From NCBI GenBank assembly GCA_018873225.1, contig JAEILZ010000001.1, positions 6,386,001 to 6,450,000 on the forward strand: DNA of 64,000 nt, written 5' to 3'. Origin of the DNA: [Phialemoniopsis] sp. UDSM-2020. Its lineage: Eukaryota > Ascomycota > Sordariomycetes > Thyridiales > Thyridiaceae. Within the stretch, counting starts at the first letter, position 1. Each line of letters begins with the position of its first letter. Below, one piece after another: positions 43,801-51,866 of this stretch. The translations under genes were made by a program, and so were the position numbers. The notes below the pieces were generated by a model. That model ran no database searches, was not told the DNA's origin, and saw nothing but the letters and a program-made list of their open reading frames with translations.

Positions 43801-46688
43801 ACGAAAAGACGGGCACAGCGGACCTGGTGCTGACGATGCATCACTGTCTCTACGACGGCTGGTCAATGCCGCTCGTAGTGGAACGCATCAACCGCGCCTT
43901 TCAGGGGCTGCCCACAACTCGGGCCGCCGAGTTCAAGGACTTCATCCACTTCCTCGAGACGACCGTCGACCGCAAGGCATGCGAGGCGTACTGGAGAGAG
44001 CAGCTTCACGGTGCGACAGACCCTCAATTCCCCATGCTGCCCTGGGAAGGGTACCAGACACAGGCGGACTCGCTCCTCGAGGTGTACGTGCCGATGCAGA
44101 AATTGGCTTCCAGCACCACGGTGGCGACCATCATTCGCGGAGCGTGGGCCATTGTTGCGTCGCAGTATGCCGGCACCAATGACGTGCTCTTTGGCGAGAC
44201 TCTGACGGGTCGCAATGCGCCCATTGCTGGTGTCGATGAGATTGAAGGTCCCATGATTACGACTGTGCCCGTGCGCGTGCAATTCGACCAGAATGACACC
44301 GTCTCGCAGTATTTGCAGGTTATCTACGACCAGATGATCACTCAGATGCCGTACGAACACACTGGTCTGCAGAACATTCGGCGCCTAAGCCCAGACGCTC
44401 TTCAAGCCTGCGAGCTGCGCACTGGTCTAGTTCTCCACCCGTCAACGTCAGAGGATCCAAACGCCGCGCGCGCCGCCGAGAATGAGCCAGCTACCGCTCT
44501 GGTGCCTGCCGGCGATGCTGAGGCCGCGCAGGAGGCGCTCAAATTCAACACGTACGCGCTGATGCTGGTGTGCTCCCTCGACCCCAAGGGCTTCCTGATC
44601 ATGGCTAGTTTCGACTCAAAGACGGTCGACAAGCCCACCATGGAGAAGGTCCTCGCACAACTCAGCCAGGTGTGCCAACAGCTCGGCGCCGAGGCGGACA
44701 AGCGCGTCGGCGAGATCGAGTATCTGACTGACGCTGATCGCGAGGCGGTCTGGGGTCTAAGCAAGAGTGCCGATACTGTTGAGACGCTGGCCAAGGATTA
44801 CAAATCTGCGACCGCAGCGTGGGTTGTCGATGCACAGGATCCTGAGCGGTTGAGGCCGCAGGGGTCGGTGGGTGAGCTGCTGGTGGAGATGCAGGATATC
44901 ACCATGCTGCCCAGCACGAGCAGTCCGCGATGGCTAGTCCAGGGAACGGGCACGCACACGGGCCGCGAGGCGACGCTTTTCCACACAGGCAAATTGGCCA
45001 AATTCACGAGCAGTGGTGAACTGGTCATCACTGGCATCAAGGAGAAGGCACAAGACGCTAGCAAGAAGGAAGCCGCAAAACCCAAGGCCAAGGCTGTCTC
45101 GGCCACGTCGGCGAAACAGCGCATTCTACGGACGTTGTGGAGCCGAGTCCTACGTCTTGAAGAGAAGGATATCGGTCTAGGAGACAGCTTCTTCCGGCTC
45201 GGCGGCGACTCGATTACAGCCATGAAACTTGTGCCGGAGGCGCGCTTGGAGCACCTCCAATTGACTGTCGCGCAAGTCTTTGCCAACAGATCACTCTACG
45301 ATATGGCCAATGTGCTGCAGGGCTCACCCGAGGAGAAAGAGAGCAGCGTGGCAGTCACTCCTTACTCATCACTTGACCTCACCAACGTAGACGAGTTCGT
45401 GTCCGCGACCATCCGCCCTGCGCTGGGAGACGCCTCGTGGAATGTCGTCGACGTGTATCCTGCGCGACCACTTCAGGAAATTGCCGTGCAGGGCACTACG
45501 CAGCTCCCACGTTATTCCATGCGCTACGAGGTGCTTTACTTCGACGGTGCAGTCGACAAGCAGCGGCTCTTCCAGAGCTGCCAAGATCTCGTATCCCACA
45601 ACGAGGTCCTGCGCACCGTCTTCGTCCGAGACAACGGCGCCTGCTATGGCGCGGTGCTCGAAGATCTACGCACGCCCGTCGCCGAGTTCGAGGTCGATGG
45701 CGAAGTCGAGGTTTTTACGCGCAAGCTGTGCGATCTGGACGTGCAGATGCGCGCGCCCCTCGGCGCCTCTTTCGTCAAGTGGTTTTTCGTCCAGGGCACA
45801 GCGCCCGGCCAACCCTCCGCTCTAGTGTTCCGCATCTCCCACGCCCAGTACGACGAGATCTGCCTACCTATCTTCCTCAACCAGCTCTCTGCTCTCTACG
45901 AGGGGCGCGACGTCCCGCAATCTTACCCATTCTCGCACTTTGTGCACCACGTTGTACGCGAGAACCTGGCGCCGAGTCTGGACTACTGGCGCGACCTGCT
46001 CGCGGGCTCGCAGATGACGGTCCTGCAGCCCGAGCCGGCCGTCCCCGTCACGCAAAAGAACCACTACGCCATCGCCCGCGCCGTCGACATCTCGGCGCGC
46101 CCGCGCGATTTCACAGTGGCCACGCTGCCGGCCGCCGCGTGGGCTCTGTGCCTCGCGCGCCGGACGGGCAAGTCGGACGTCGTGTTCGGCGAGGTCGTCA
46201 GCGGGCGCAACACGGGCGTCGCGCACGGCGATGCTACTACGGGACCCTGCTGGCAATACGCGCCTGTGCGTGTGACGTTCGAAAAGGGGGTGACCACGGG
46301 CGCAGACCTACTAGAGATGGTGCAGCACCAGCACGTCAGCAGCTCGCGCTTCGAAGGGGCCGGGCTGAGCGAGATCGTCCGGCATGCGACGGACTGGGAC
46401 CCCGAGGAGGTGTCGTGGTTTGACAGCGTTGTGCACCAGGACGTTGCGCACGTTGAGGCGCTTGGCTTTGGGAGCGAGAGCAAGGCCAGTCGTCTTGAGA
46501 CGATTTATCCTCATGAAGAGCCACTTCGGGAGTGGAAGATTCAGGCTTTTCACGGGGAGGGGGGCAACGAAGTCACACTTGAAATTGTGACTGTTGAGTC
46601 GTGGAGGGAGTATGCTGGCGGGTTGTTGGACGAGCTTGTGGAAGTGTTGGAGGGGCTTGTGAGGAGGCCTTGGGAGGTTGTGCTGTGA
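40803..46688 (+). CDS. NPS6: Extracellular siderophore NRPS (NPS6 / SidD type)
   Basis: One uninterrupted exon of 1961 residues; a second ATG at 40827 is an equally possible start. Domain order is as follows. The adenylation domain (about 245-780) has YIIFTSGSTGKPKG, AYGPSECTVG and LYKTGDLVRYDP...GRKDQQVKLRGQRVE. Next come T1 (FFALGGDSL, about 806), C1 with active site MHHCLYDGW (about 1012), and a short stretch that keeps only an A-domain echo (GSVGELLVEM...LFHTGKLAKFTSSGELVITGIKEK). T2 (FFRLGGDSI, about 1463) and C2 with ISHAQYDEI (about 1678) complete it. No thioesterase is present. This A-T-C-degenerate A-T-C order is diagnostic of NPS6/SidD, which joins N5-acyl-N5-hydroxyornithine units iteratively into fusarinine- or coprogen-type iron chelators. 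The exact product depends on acyltransferases not seen here. The flanking ABC and MFS transporters complete the locus. Confidence 0.93.
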   Translation: MVSARIVTMHLVPGMPAVVGEPNGHILPNGNGHAVNQPSTVDSFILSRTVQAPTGLELSPASGATLILAWTLLLPRYSRDGSDQEESTWGYGLTTDVASTASLSVPQLALDKNASISEALDLIAKAVARPDSQQESPSPVYNIIFFYNGTTSSTADIKNGPSPPWTLRLDITSLDELFQIQAEGRGNTMNRRHVEDGLNAFIDILTIIIEQPSYPLKEALGPLGQDLDQIWTWNAVVPPTINRCIHDMVSAQAAQQPSALAVAAWDGQFLYSEVDELSTRLAQDLITAGVQLGMPVPLCFEKTRWTVIAVLAVMKAGGTFVLTDPSQPEARLRTIVEQTGAKILISSKLQLDLTTKIAPADAQVITVSNDLLSRKDTPSAVTLPLVPADSPMYIIFTSGSTGKPKGVVLSHANFTSGAIPRAEAVGYRPHSRCFEFASYAFDVSIDCLLCTLTNGGCICTPSDEMRMNDLSGAIRGSKANMAHMTPSVARVLDPDIMPSLEILGLGGESISAGDARAWSQKTKLVIAYGPSECTVGCTINNNVGAAKAYTNIGTGKGGLMWITDPEDHNTLMPVGSVGELLVEGPVVGIGYLDEPEKTAEVFIEDPTWLTAGYGDIPGRPGRLYKTGDLVRYDPDGSGAIVFVGRKDQQVKLRGQRVELVEIEYHLQDKLPSGVKIAAEVIKPQGGEPTLVVFLAEDGATVDGDKVNFSEELYKALSTVDDALGAELPRYMVPAAYIPLPKIPALASAKTDRKKLREMGAAMTREQVASLRIVADKTEPETDNERVLYGIWKQLLGDELVVSVKDSFFALGGDSLRAMKLVATARSQGISLTVADVFSHPSLRDMAAVAGRIDPETRKGVEAFSLLGEGWSPEEAKTTAAQLCGVDETAIEDVYPCSPLQEALMALSAKVKEAYVAQRVLKMDNVEMTEKLKSAFEQASETCAILRTRIVQVPGRGLVQVVVKEPIPWRTAPTVEQYLEQDRDESMDLGKPLVRYAIISDEKTGTADLVLTMHHCLYDGWSMPLVVERINRAFQGLPTTRAAEFKDFIHFLETTVDRKACEAYWREQLHGATDPQFPMLPWEGYQTQADSLLEVYVPMQKLASSTTVATIIRGAWAIVASQYAGTNDVLFGETLTGRNAPIAGVDEIEGPMITTVPVRVQFDQNDTVSQYLQVIYDQMITQMPYEHTGLQNIRRLSPDALQACELRTGLVLHPSTSEDPNAARAAENEPATALVPAGDAEAAQEALKFNTYALMLVCSLDPKGFLIMASFDSKTVDKPTMEKVLAQLSQVCQQLGAEADKRVGEIEYLTDADREAVWGLSKSADTVETLAKDYKSATAAWVVDAQDPERLRPQGSVGELLVEMQDITMLPSTSSPRWLVQGTGTHTGREATLFHTGKLAKFTSSGELVITGIKEKAQDASKKEAAKPKAKAVSATSAKQRILRTLWSRVLRLEEKDIGLGDSFFRLGGDSITAMKLVPEARLEHLQLTVAQVFANRSLYDMANVLQGSPEEKESSVAVTPYSSLDLTNVDEFVSATIRPALGDASWNVVDVYPARPLQEIAVQGTTQLPRYSMRYEVLYFDGAVDKQRLFQSCQDLVSHNEVLRTVFVRDNGACYGAVLEDLRTPVAEFEVDGEVEVFTRKLCDLDVQMRAPLGASFVKWFFVQGTAPGQPSALVFRISHAQYDEICLPIFLNQLSALYEGRDVPQSYPFSHFVHHVVRENLAPSLDYWRDLLAGSQMTVLQPEPAVPVTQKNHYAIARAVDISARPRDFTVATLPAAAWALCLARRTGKSDVVFGEVVSGRNTGVAHGDATTGPCWQYAPVRVTFEKGVTTGADLLEMVQHQHVSSSRFEGAGLSEIVRHATDWDPEEVSWFDSVVHQDVAHVEALGFGSESKASRLETIYPHEEPLREWKIQAFHGEGGNEVTLEIVTVESWREYAGGLLDELVEVLEGLVRRPWEVVL

Positions 46689-48173
46689 TGCTTGTAGGGG
46701 AGTCATTCAGGGGGTTTACAGGGCATGCAGGAAAAGTTGGGTAATACGGCGATCCGTGGAGATGATTTGGTTGTGTGATCTGCGCTTCCTTTCGCTGGGG
46801 TGAGATTCCTTCGACGCTGAGCTTATTTTGACTACTAGATATCCATACAGACTTCTTTTATTTATGTTTCATTTCTGCAATTGAAGTTATTCACAGTGTG
46901 TCTAGCAAAGCTTAGTCGTCCGATTCACTCAATGCATAAAATCGGTCTCCTTGAACATCCTCGGCACGTAAACAAGCCGCGTCTGTAGGTACTTGCAAGA
47001 CCAAGACCATTCACTCGGGAGCGTCAGGGATGGGCAGAGTTGCCATGCATGAAAGCGAATCTAGTCCGGACTCGTTTTGCGTGCTTTTTTTCCTCTCCTG
47101 CTTGTGAACCCATGCCTGTACCGCTACAGTGGGAAAGGTACCGGTACAGAGAGGGAAATTCCCAAGCATCCCACGCCAATACGACCCTGCCCGCTGATGG
47201 CATGGTCGAGTCCACTTGGTCCGAGCTACGACCCTTGGCGTGGGCCCCGGTCCGTGTTAGCTCGATCAGATAACTCTAAGTACCCTGCTGTTCATTTAGC
47301 GAGGCCGGGCTTTCCAGGAAAGAAAAGTTGGGAAATATCATTTTTGTGTATGTAAGGTATTTTCTGCTGCTTTCAGGGCAAGCATGGGAGGTGATCCGGG
47401 CCTCGGTAAGTCTCCCAGGGACCAGAGAGTACCAAGGTCTTGGAACCTGTGCAGATGCTCCTGACATCAATGAGACTGGAGTCCGAGGAAGACAGCGAAA
47501 CAACCAGAACCCGGATCTGGCTCCACTCACCTGTCACAGCTGAATGTGTTTTGTTTTCGTCCCAACTATTATTTCCCACTTCTTGGTGCCTGCAGCTCTC
47601 GAGTCTGGTCTGATCTAGTTCCGCCGCCGGCGCCATTCTCTTAGGTCGGTACGGCAAGGACGGGTTAGCCGCACAATCCGTCTCCTTTGTGCTCGCTCCA
47701 CATCAGGAGCTCTCGTCGTGGGATCGAACACGAAGCCGGTAGTGATCTGGCTTAACACGAAAGGGAAAGGTAGCTTCTATCGAGGTCCCTCTCTGGCCCA
47801 GGCAATCCGGCATCACAGCTCGTCCGCCACAGCGCCACCGATGGCGAAGAGCCCAGCTTGGTGGCCTTGCTTGGCTGAACCTAAGTATTTCCTGACACTT
47901 GTATTCTGTCGGAAGGAGAGGTGTGCTTTTTCAGCTCTTCTTTTCGCCTCGATATCATAGACTTACTTTACCCCAAATTTATTTCTCTGCTGCTCAAATT
48001 GCTTCCCCAACTTTCTTTGATACACACTTTGTCTTTGGCTTCAACCACCAGTCTTACGCGTAAAGGCCCGACTCGTGCCATACTCCAGTATTCTGCCACG
48101 CGTACGCCCATTATACCCCAGACACATCGATCTGCAACAGATCGTCCCGCGTCAACGCAACGCAACCGCAGCC
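46689..48173. promoter_or_regulatory. Intergenic region upstream of the GNAT gene
   Basis: 1.5 kb with an exact iron-GATA site at 47265-47273. An inverted pair, CTGTACCG (47116-47123) and CGGTACAG (47142-47149), could form an 8-bp stem with an 18-base loop. The last 250 bases before the start are pyrimidine-rich leader. No gene was recognised. Confidence 0.5.
47265..47273 (+). promoter_or_regulatory. Iron-GATA (SreA-type) site ATCAGATAA
   Basis: An exact ATCWGATAA match 0.9 kb upstream of the GNAT start codon and 0.6 kb beyond the NRPS stop. It suggests the GNAT gene may share iron control with the siderophore genes. Confidence 0.5.
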
Positions 48174-49076
48174 ATGTCCGTCGCCGTGCTCCCCGCCCTG
48201 ATCCCTGACATCAGGCAGATCTACGACATCTACTTCCGCTCCTTCGGCAACGACAAGATGGGCGAGCTCATGATCCAGATCCTCTTCCCCTCTGGCACCG
48301 ACTCGGAGGAGTTCCGGGCGGCCCACACGGCGGGCACCCTGGCCTACTGGCAGACCAACACGACGCAGTACACGCAAAAGGTCGTCGACATGGCCACGGG
48401 CGACATCATCGGCATGTGCCTCGGTGACCTGTACATCAAGGAACGCACGGTCGAGGAGCGCGCCAACCACGGCGTGCCCTGGCTCGAGGGCGCCCAGCGC
48501 GAGCGCGCAGAGGCCATCCTCAACCCGCTGTGGGAGATGCGCGAGAAGCTTTTCGGCGGCAGGCGGTACCTCTGTATGTCTTCTCTCACCTGCCGTTCTC
48601 TCTTATTACAAGTCCACGATGATCTAATTTAATTTTCCCTCACAGACTCCCACGTCATCGCCGTCGACCCCAAGCACCAGGGCCGCAAGGTCGGCGCCGC
48701 CCTCGTCAAGTGGGGGGCCGACCTCTGCGAGATGACGGGCCTGCCCTGCTACTTTGAGTCGTCGCCGACGACGGCAGGGCTTTACCTCAAGATGGGCTGG
48801 GAGCTGCTGCCCGAGCAGATCGTGCACAAGAAGGAGGTGCTCGGCACCGACGAGGACATCGTCGTGCCCCTCATGGTGCGCATGCCCACGTCGGCCGGCA
48901 TGACCTTTGCCGAGTGGAGGGCCCAGGGCTACCCGGACTACATGAAGAAGGCCACGACGAAGCCCGCCGGAGCCGTCGCTACCGGCAAGGCGCCGGGGTC
49001 AGTCGCTGCCACCGCCGCTGTTGCTGCCTCGACTGACCCGGCGCCCGTGCCAGTGCCTGCACCTCTGGGTGCATAG
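48174..49076 (+). CDS. GNAT-family N-acetyltransferase
   Basis: Exons 48174-48573 and 48646-49076 with intron 48574-48645 (GTATGT...CACAG) give 276 residues. The splice restores RRYLYSHVIAVDP. The GNAT acetyl-CoA site is clear: VIAVDPKHQGRKVGAALVKWG contains the Q-x-x-x-G-A/G pyrophosphate loop, and YFESSPTTAGLYLKMGWELL is the typical motif B end. The C-terminus is a low-complexity Ala/Pro/Thr tail. The acyl acceptor cannot be read. It stands next to NPS6 with an iron-GATA site upstream, and in Aspergillus a GNAT (SidG) acetylates fusarinine C, so a siderophore-modifying role is possible. Fungal genomes also hold many unrelated GNATs of this shape. Start 48174 follows a pyrimidine-rich leader. 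Confidence 0.85.
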
Positions 49077-49965
49077 AATGCTCCCGCAAGCAATTGAAGT
49101 GGTGAGGGGTACAAAAATTTCAGGGTGGTGAGGGGCAAAACAGCTCGTGTGTGGACTGGTGAAAGGGTGCTAGACCAGGGTGTGTGTGGTGATTTCAGTT
49201 TAGCATATACGTTAGCATGATACAACAAGATGGAATGTACATGGAATGAACATGGGTCTTTTCTCGGTCGACTCGGTTGTGTGGTTGGAACATCCTTGTC
49301 CCTGGTCTGCGTGGAAAAGGAAAGAAAGTGAGGTGGGTGGTGTGTACTTGATGAGACCGATACCGGTGCCAAGAAGAGATTAGATTATCAGATCCTGAGA
49401 TAATTCTAGAGCGTGCATTAGCGCTACCTTGGCGCCACAGACCATTTGTTGCGGGCGTTTCTTCTCCCCTGCTCATGGCCCGGCCGGCTGGCTTACTCCA
49501 TTTCCAGCTCCGGCTCCATTCGTGGCTGGACTGACAAGATCCCTGCTGCAAATGATCAATATTTTCTCGTTTCCTCTTACCACATGGAAATGGACCTGAG
49601 CTGCCGCCAAGGCTATAGTCGGTAGTGTCTCCACGCCGCTGCAGCAGCATGTTCTTTCTTCGCGTGGGCTGATCGGGTGCTACCCGTTCCGCTCCACCGC
49701 TTTCGACATGAACTTGACCCGAAATTCTGCCATCCTTTCAGTTGGGAGAGCTTTCGTGACGATCACTGAGGACCTGCTGCATCTGTGGTTCCGTCAGTTG
49801 CGTTGTAAGGGCTAGAGTGGGATTGTCGACCAGTCCCTGCATCCACGGATCCTGAGCCCAGCTTACAGCTGGATCGCATCATCGAGGAGCACATTTCCGA
49901 CCTGTTCTCCGAGTCTCAGCGCATCGCCGACTGCAAGCATTTAGTCCTCCGCGTAAGGAACCGCA
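49077..49965. other. Intergenic region upstream of the oxidoreductase gene
   Basis: 0.9 kb with one exact iron-GATA site (49385-49393, minus strand). The ORFs on the minus strand at 48938-49650 lack domains and overlap the GNAT 3' end, so they are not called. Confidence 0.45.
49385..49393 (-). promoter_or_regulatory. Iron-GATA (SreA-type) site ATCTGATAA
   Basis: The minus strand reads ATCTGATAA, an exact consensus match, about 570 bases upstream of the FAD oxidoreductase start. It is the right-most of the five exact matches noticed in the window. Confidence 0.45.
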
Positions 49966-51483
49966 ATGATGGAGAGCGTGTCGAGGGGTTTCATGTACAC
50001 GAGGCTCGTCGCCTACGGCGTAAGCCTCTACCTCTCCATCCTCCGCCGCAGCTGGTCCGCCCGCCTCTCGGGCCGCGCCTCCCCACCGCCCCTGCCCGCG
50101 GGCGTCTCGCCTGATGAGCCCCGGAACATCGTCATCGTCGGTGCCGCCTTCGCGGGCTACCACGCCGCGCAGCTCCTGGCAAAGACTCTGCCCAACGATA
50201 CGCCCTACCGCGTCGTCGTCGTCGAGCCCAACAGCCACTTCAACTTCACGTGGGTGCTGCCGCGGTTCTGCGTCGTCGAGGAGCACGAGCACAAGGCTTT
50301 CATCCCTTACGGTGGCGCGCTGCACGACGCGCCCAATCCAGTGAGGTGGATCCGAGACCGGGTTGTTTCGGTCGGCAAGCGGACCGTGAAGCTCAGGAGC
50401 TCGGGCGAGGAGCTGCCGTACGAGTTCCTCATCATCGCGACGGGTTCGAGCGTCAAGGACGGCCTGCCGTCGCGCGTGGGAAGCGAGGACAAGGAGGAGG
50501 GCGTCCGTCTGCTGAGGGGCATGCAGGCGAAGATCAGAGACGCGAATAAGGTCGTCGTCGTGGGCGGCGGTGCGGCAGGTGTGGAGCTGGCGACGGACGC
50601 GGCGGACAAGTACCCAGACAAGAAGATTGTGTTGGTACACTCGCGGCACGCCGTTATGCAAAGGTTCGGCGTCGGGCTGCAGAAGGGCGCGGCAGAGAAC
50701 CTGAAGCGCTTGGGTGTGGAGGTCATTCTGGAGGAGAGGGTCGTGTCTGAAGATGCGGCTGCTGGCACGGTCACGCTTCGGTCGGGCAAGGTGATCGAAT
50801 GCGACTGCTTTGTGAGTTCAACACACTCAACACTCGGATGATATGACCTAAGATACTAATTTGGGGCGATGTAGATCAACTGCACAGGTCAGAAGCCGTC
50901 CTCAGAGATTCTCGCAGACGTGTCGCCCTCCTCGATCCTACCCGACGGCCACATCAAAGTCAAGCCGACCCTCCAAATAGCCGACGATGCATTGCCCAAC
51001 GTCTACGCCTGCGGCGACGTTGCCGAGACCCAGACGCCGAACCCCAATTCAAGAGCCGCGATGCGCCAGGCCGAAGTGGCAGCCGACAACGTCATCTCGG
51101 CGACGCGGAACGAAGCCCCGCGGCACACATACACGCCGGAGTGGGCCAACGGCGTGATCAAGCTGACTCTAGGACTGGTAAGCATATTCTTTGACAGGAT
51201 ACGAATGACCCAAGCAGCAGATAGACTGACGTGTATCTCCTCGCAGGACCGATCAATCACGCACTGGGGCGACGGCAAGACGGAGCTCCTGATGCCGGGC
51301 GAGGAGAAGGATCTGGCGCTCATGTGCGACGGGTCATGGACGGCGCTCGGGGCCAAACCCTTCGACGACACGGGCCCGATGGTCACGACTAGCAAGGCGG
51401 GTGCGCAGGTCGAGCCGGCCAAGATGCAGGACGCCCCTGTTCATCCCGAGGCGCCCAAGCTAGAGACCACTGTGGCTGCGTGA
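49966..51483 (+). CDS. FAD/NAD(P)H-dependent oxidoreductase, AIF2/AMID-like
   Basis: Exons 49966-50811, 50875-51177 and 51247-51483 give 461 residues. Two Rossmann motifs are present: an FAD site near residue 55 (NIVIVGAAFAGYHAA) and an NAD(P)H site (VVVVGGGAAGVELATDA). ATGSS and the C-terminal FAD contact VYACGDVAETQTPN complete the pyridine nucleotide-disulfide oxidoreductase fold. Related fungal proteins are AIF-like (AMID/Aif1) or type II NADH dehydrogenase-like. An N-terminal hydrophobic segment (LVAYGVSLYLSIL) could anchor it to a membrane. The second intron (51178-51246) is 69 bases, in frame and without a stop, so retention would insert 23 residues. A role in iron reduction is possible given the location, but this is conjecture. 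ATG 49966 and 49969 are both usable. Confidence 0.87.
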
Positions 51484-51866
51484 GTAAGACGAGGTGATGG
51501 TCGTCAACAGTCTCTTACAAAACGATAGAAAGCATTAGATAGATGTCTTGGACCTTCATAATATTCCTCAACAGAAAGGCCGTCTTCAAAACATCAACAT
51601 GGCTCATTTCCCTTCGTGCCTTCCGGGACTTGTCACGAGTTGCTCTCCTCCTTCCCTAGGAATGATTAGGGGTACAAAAAAAGTTGATGTCCGAACGGAA
51701 GGTGCTACAATAACTCTCCCGCGCCTTCTGTTGCCAGCCCGAGGTCGACATCAATTGCTGCCTTCGGTGATGGGCCCTTGTCCGACAGCTCAGGCCAATG
51801 CCACATTTCGTGTTTGCGAATCATTCATCGACTCGAATTTGTCCCGTGGCAATCTTCTAGCACGAG
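51484..51866. other. Intergenic, MSH4 promoter
   Basis: 383 bases between two rightward genes. I see no recognised element. ORFs overlapping the MSH4 start in other frames are shadows. Confidence 0.4.
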
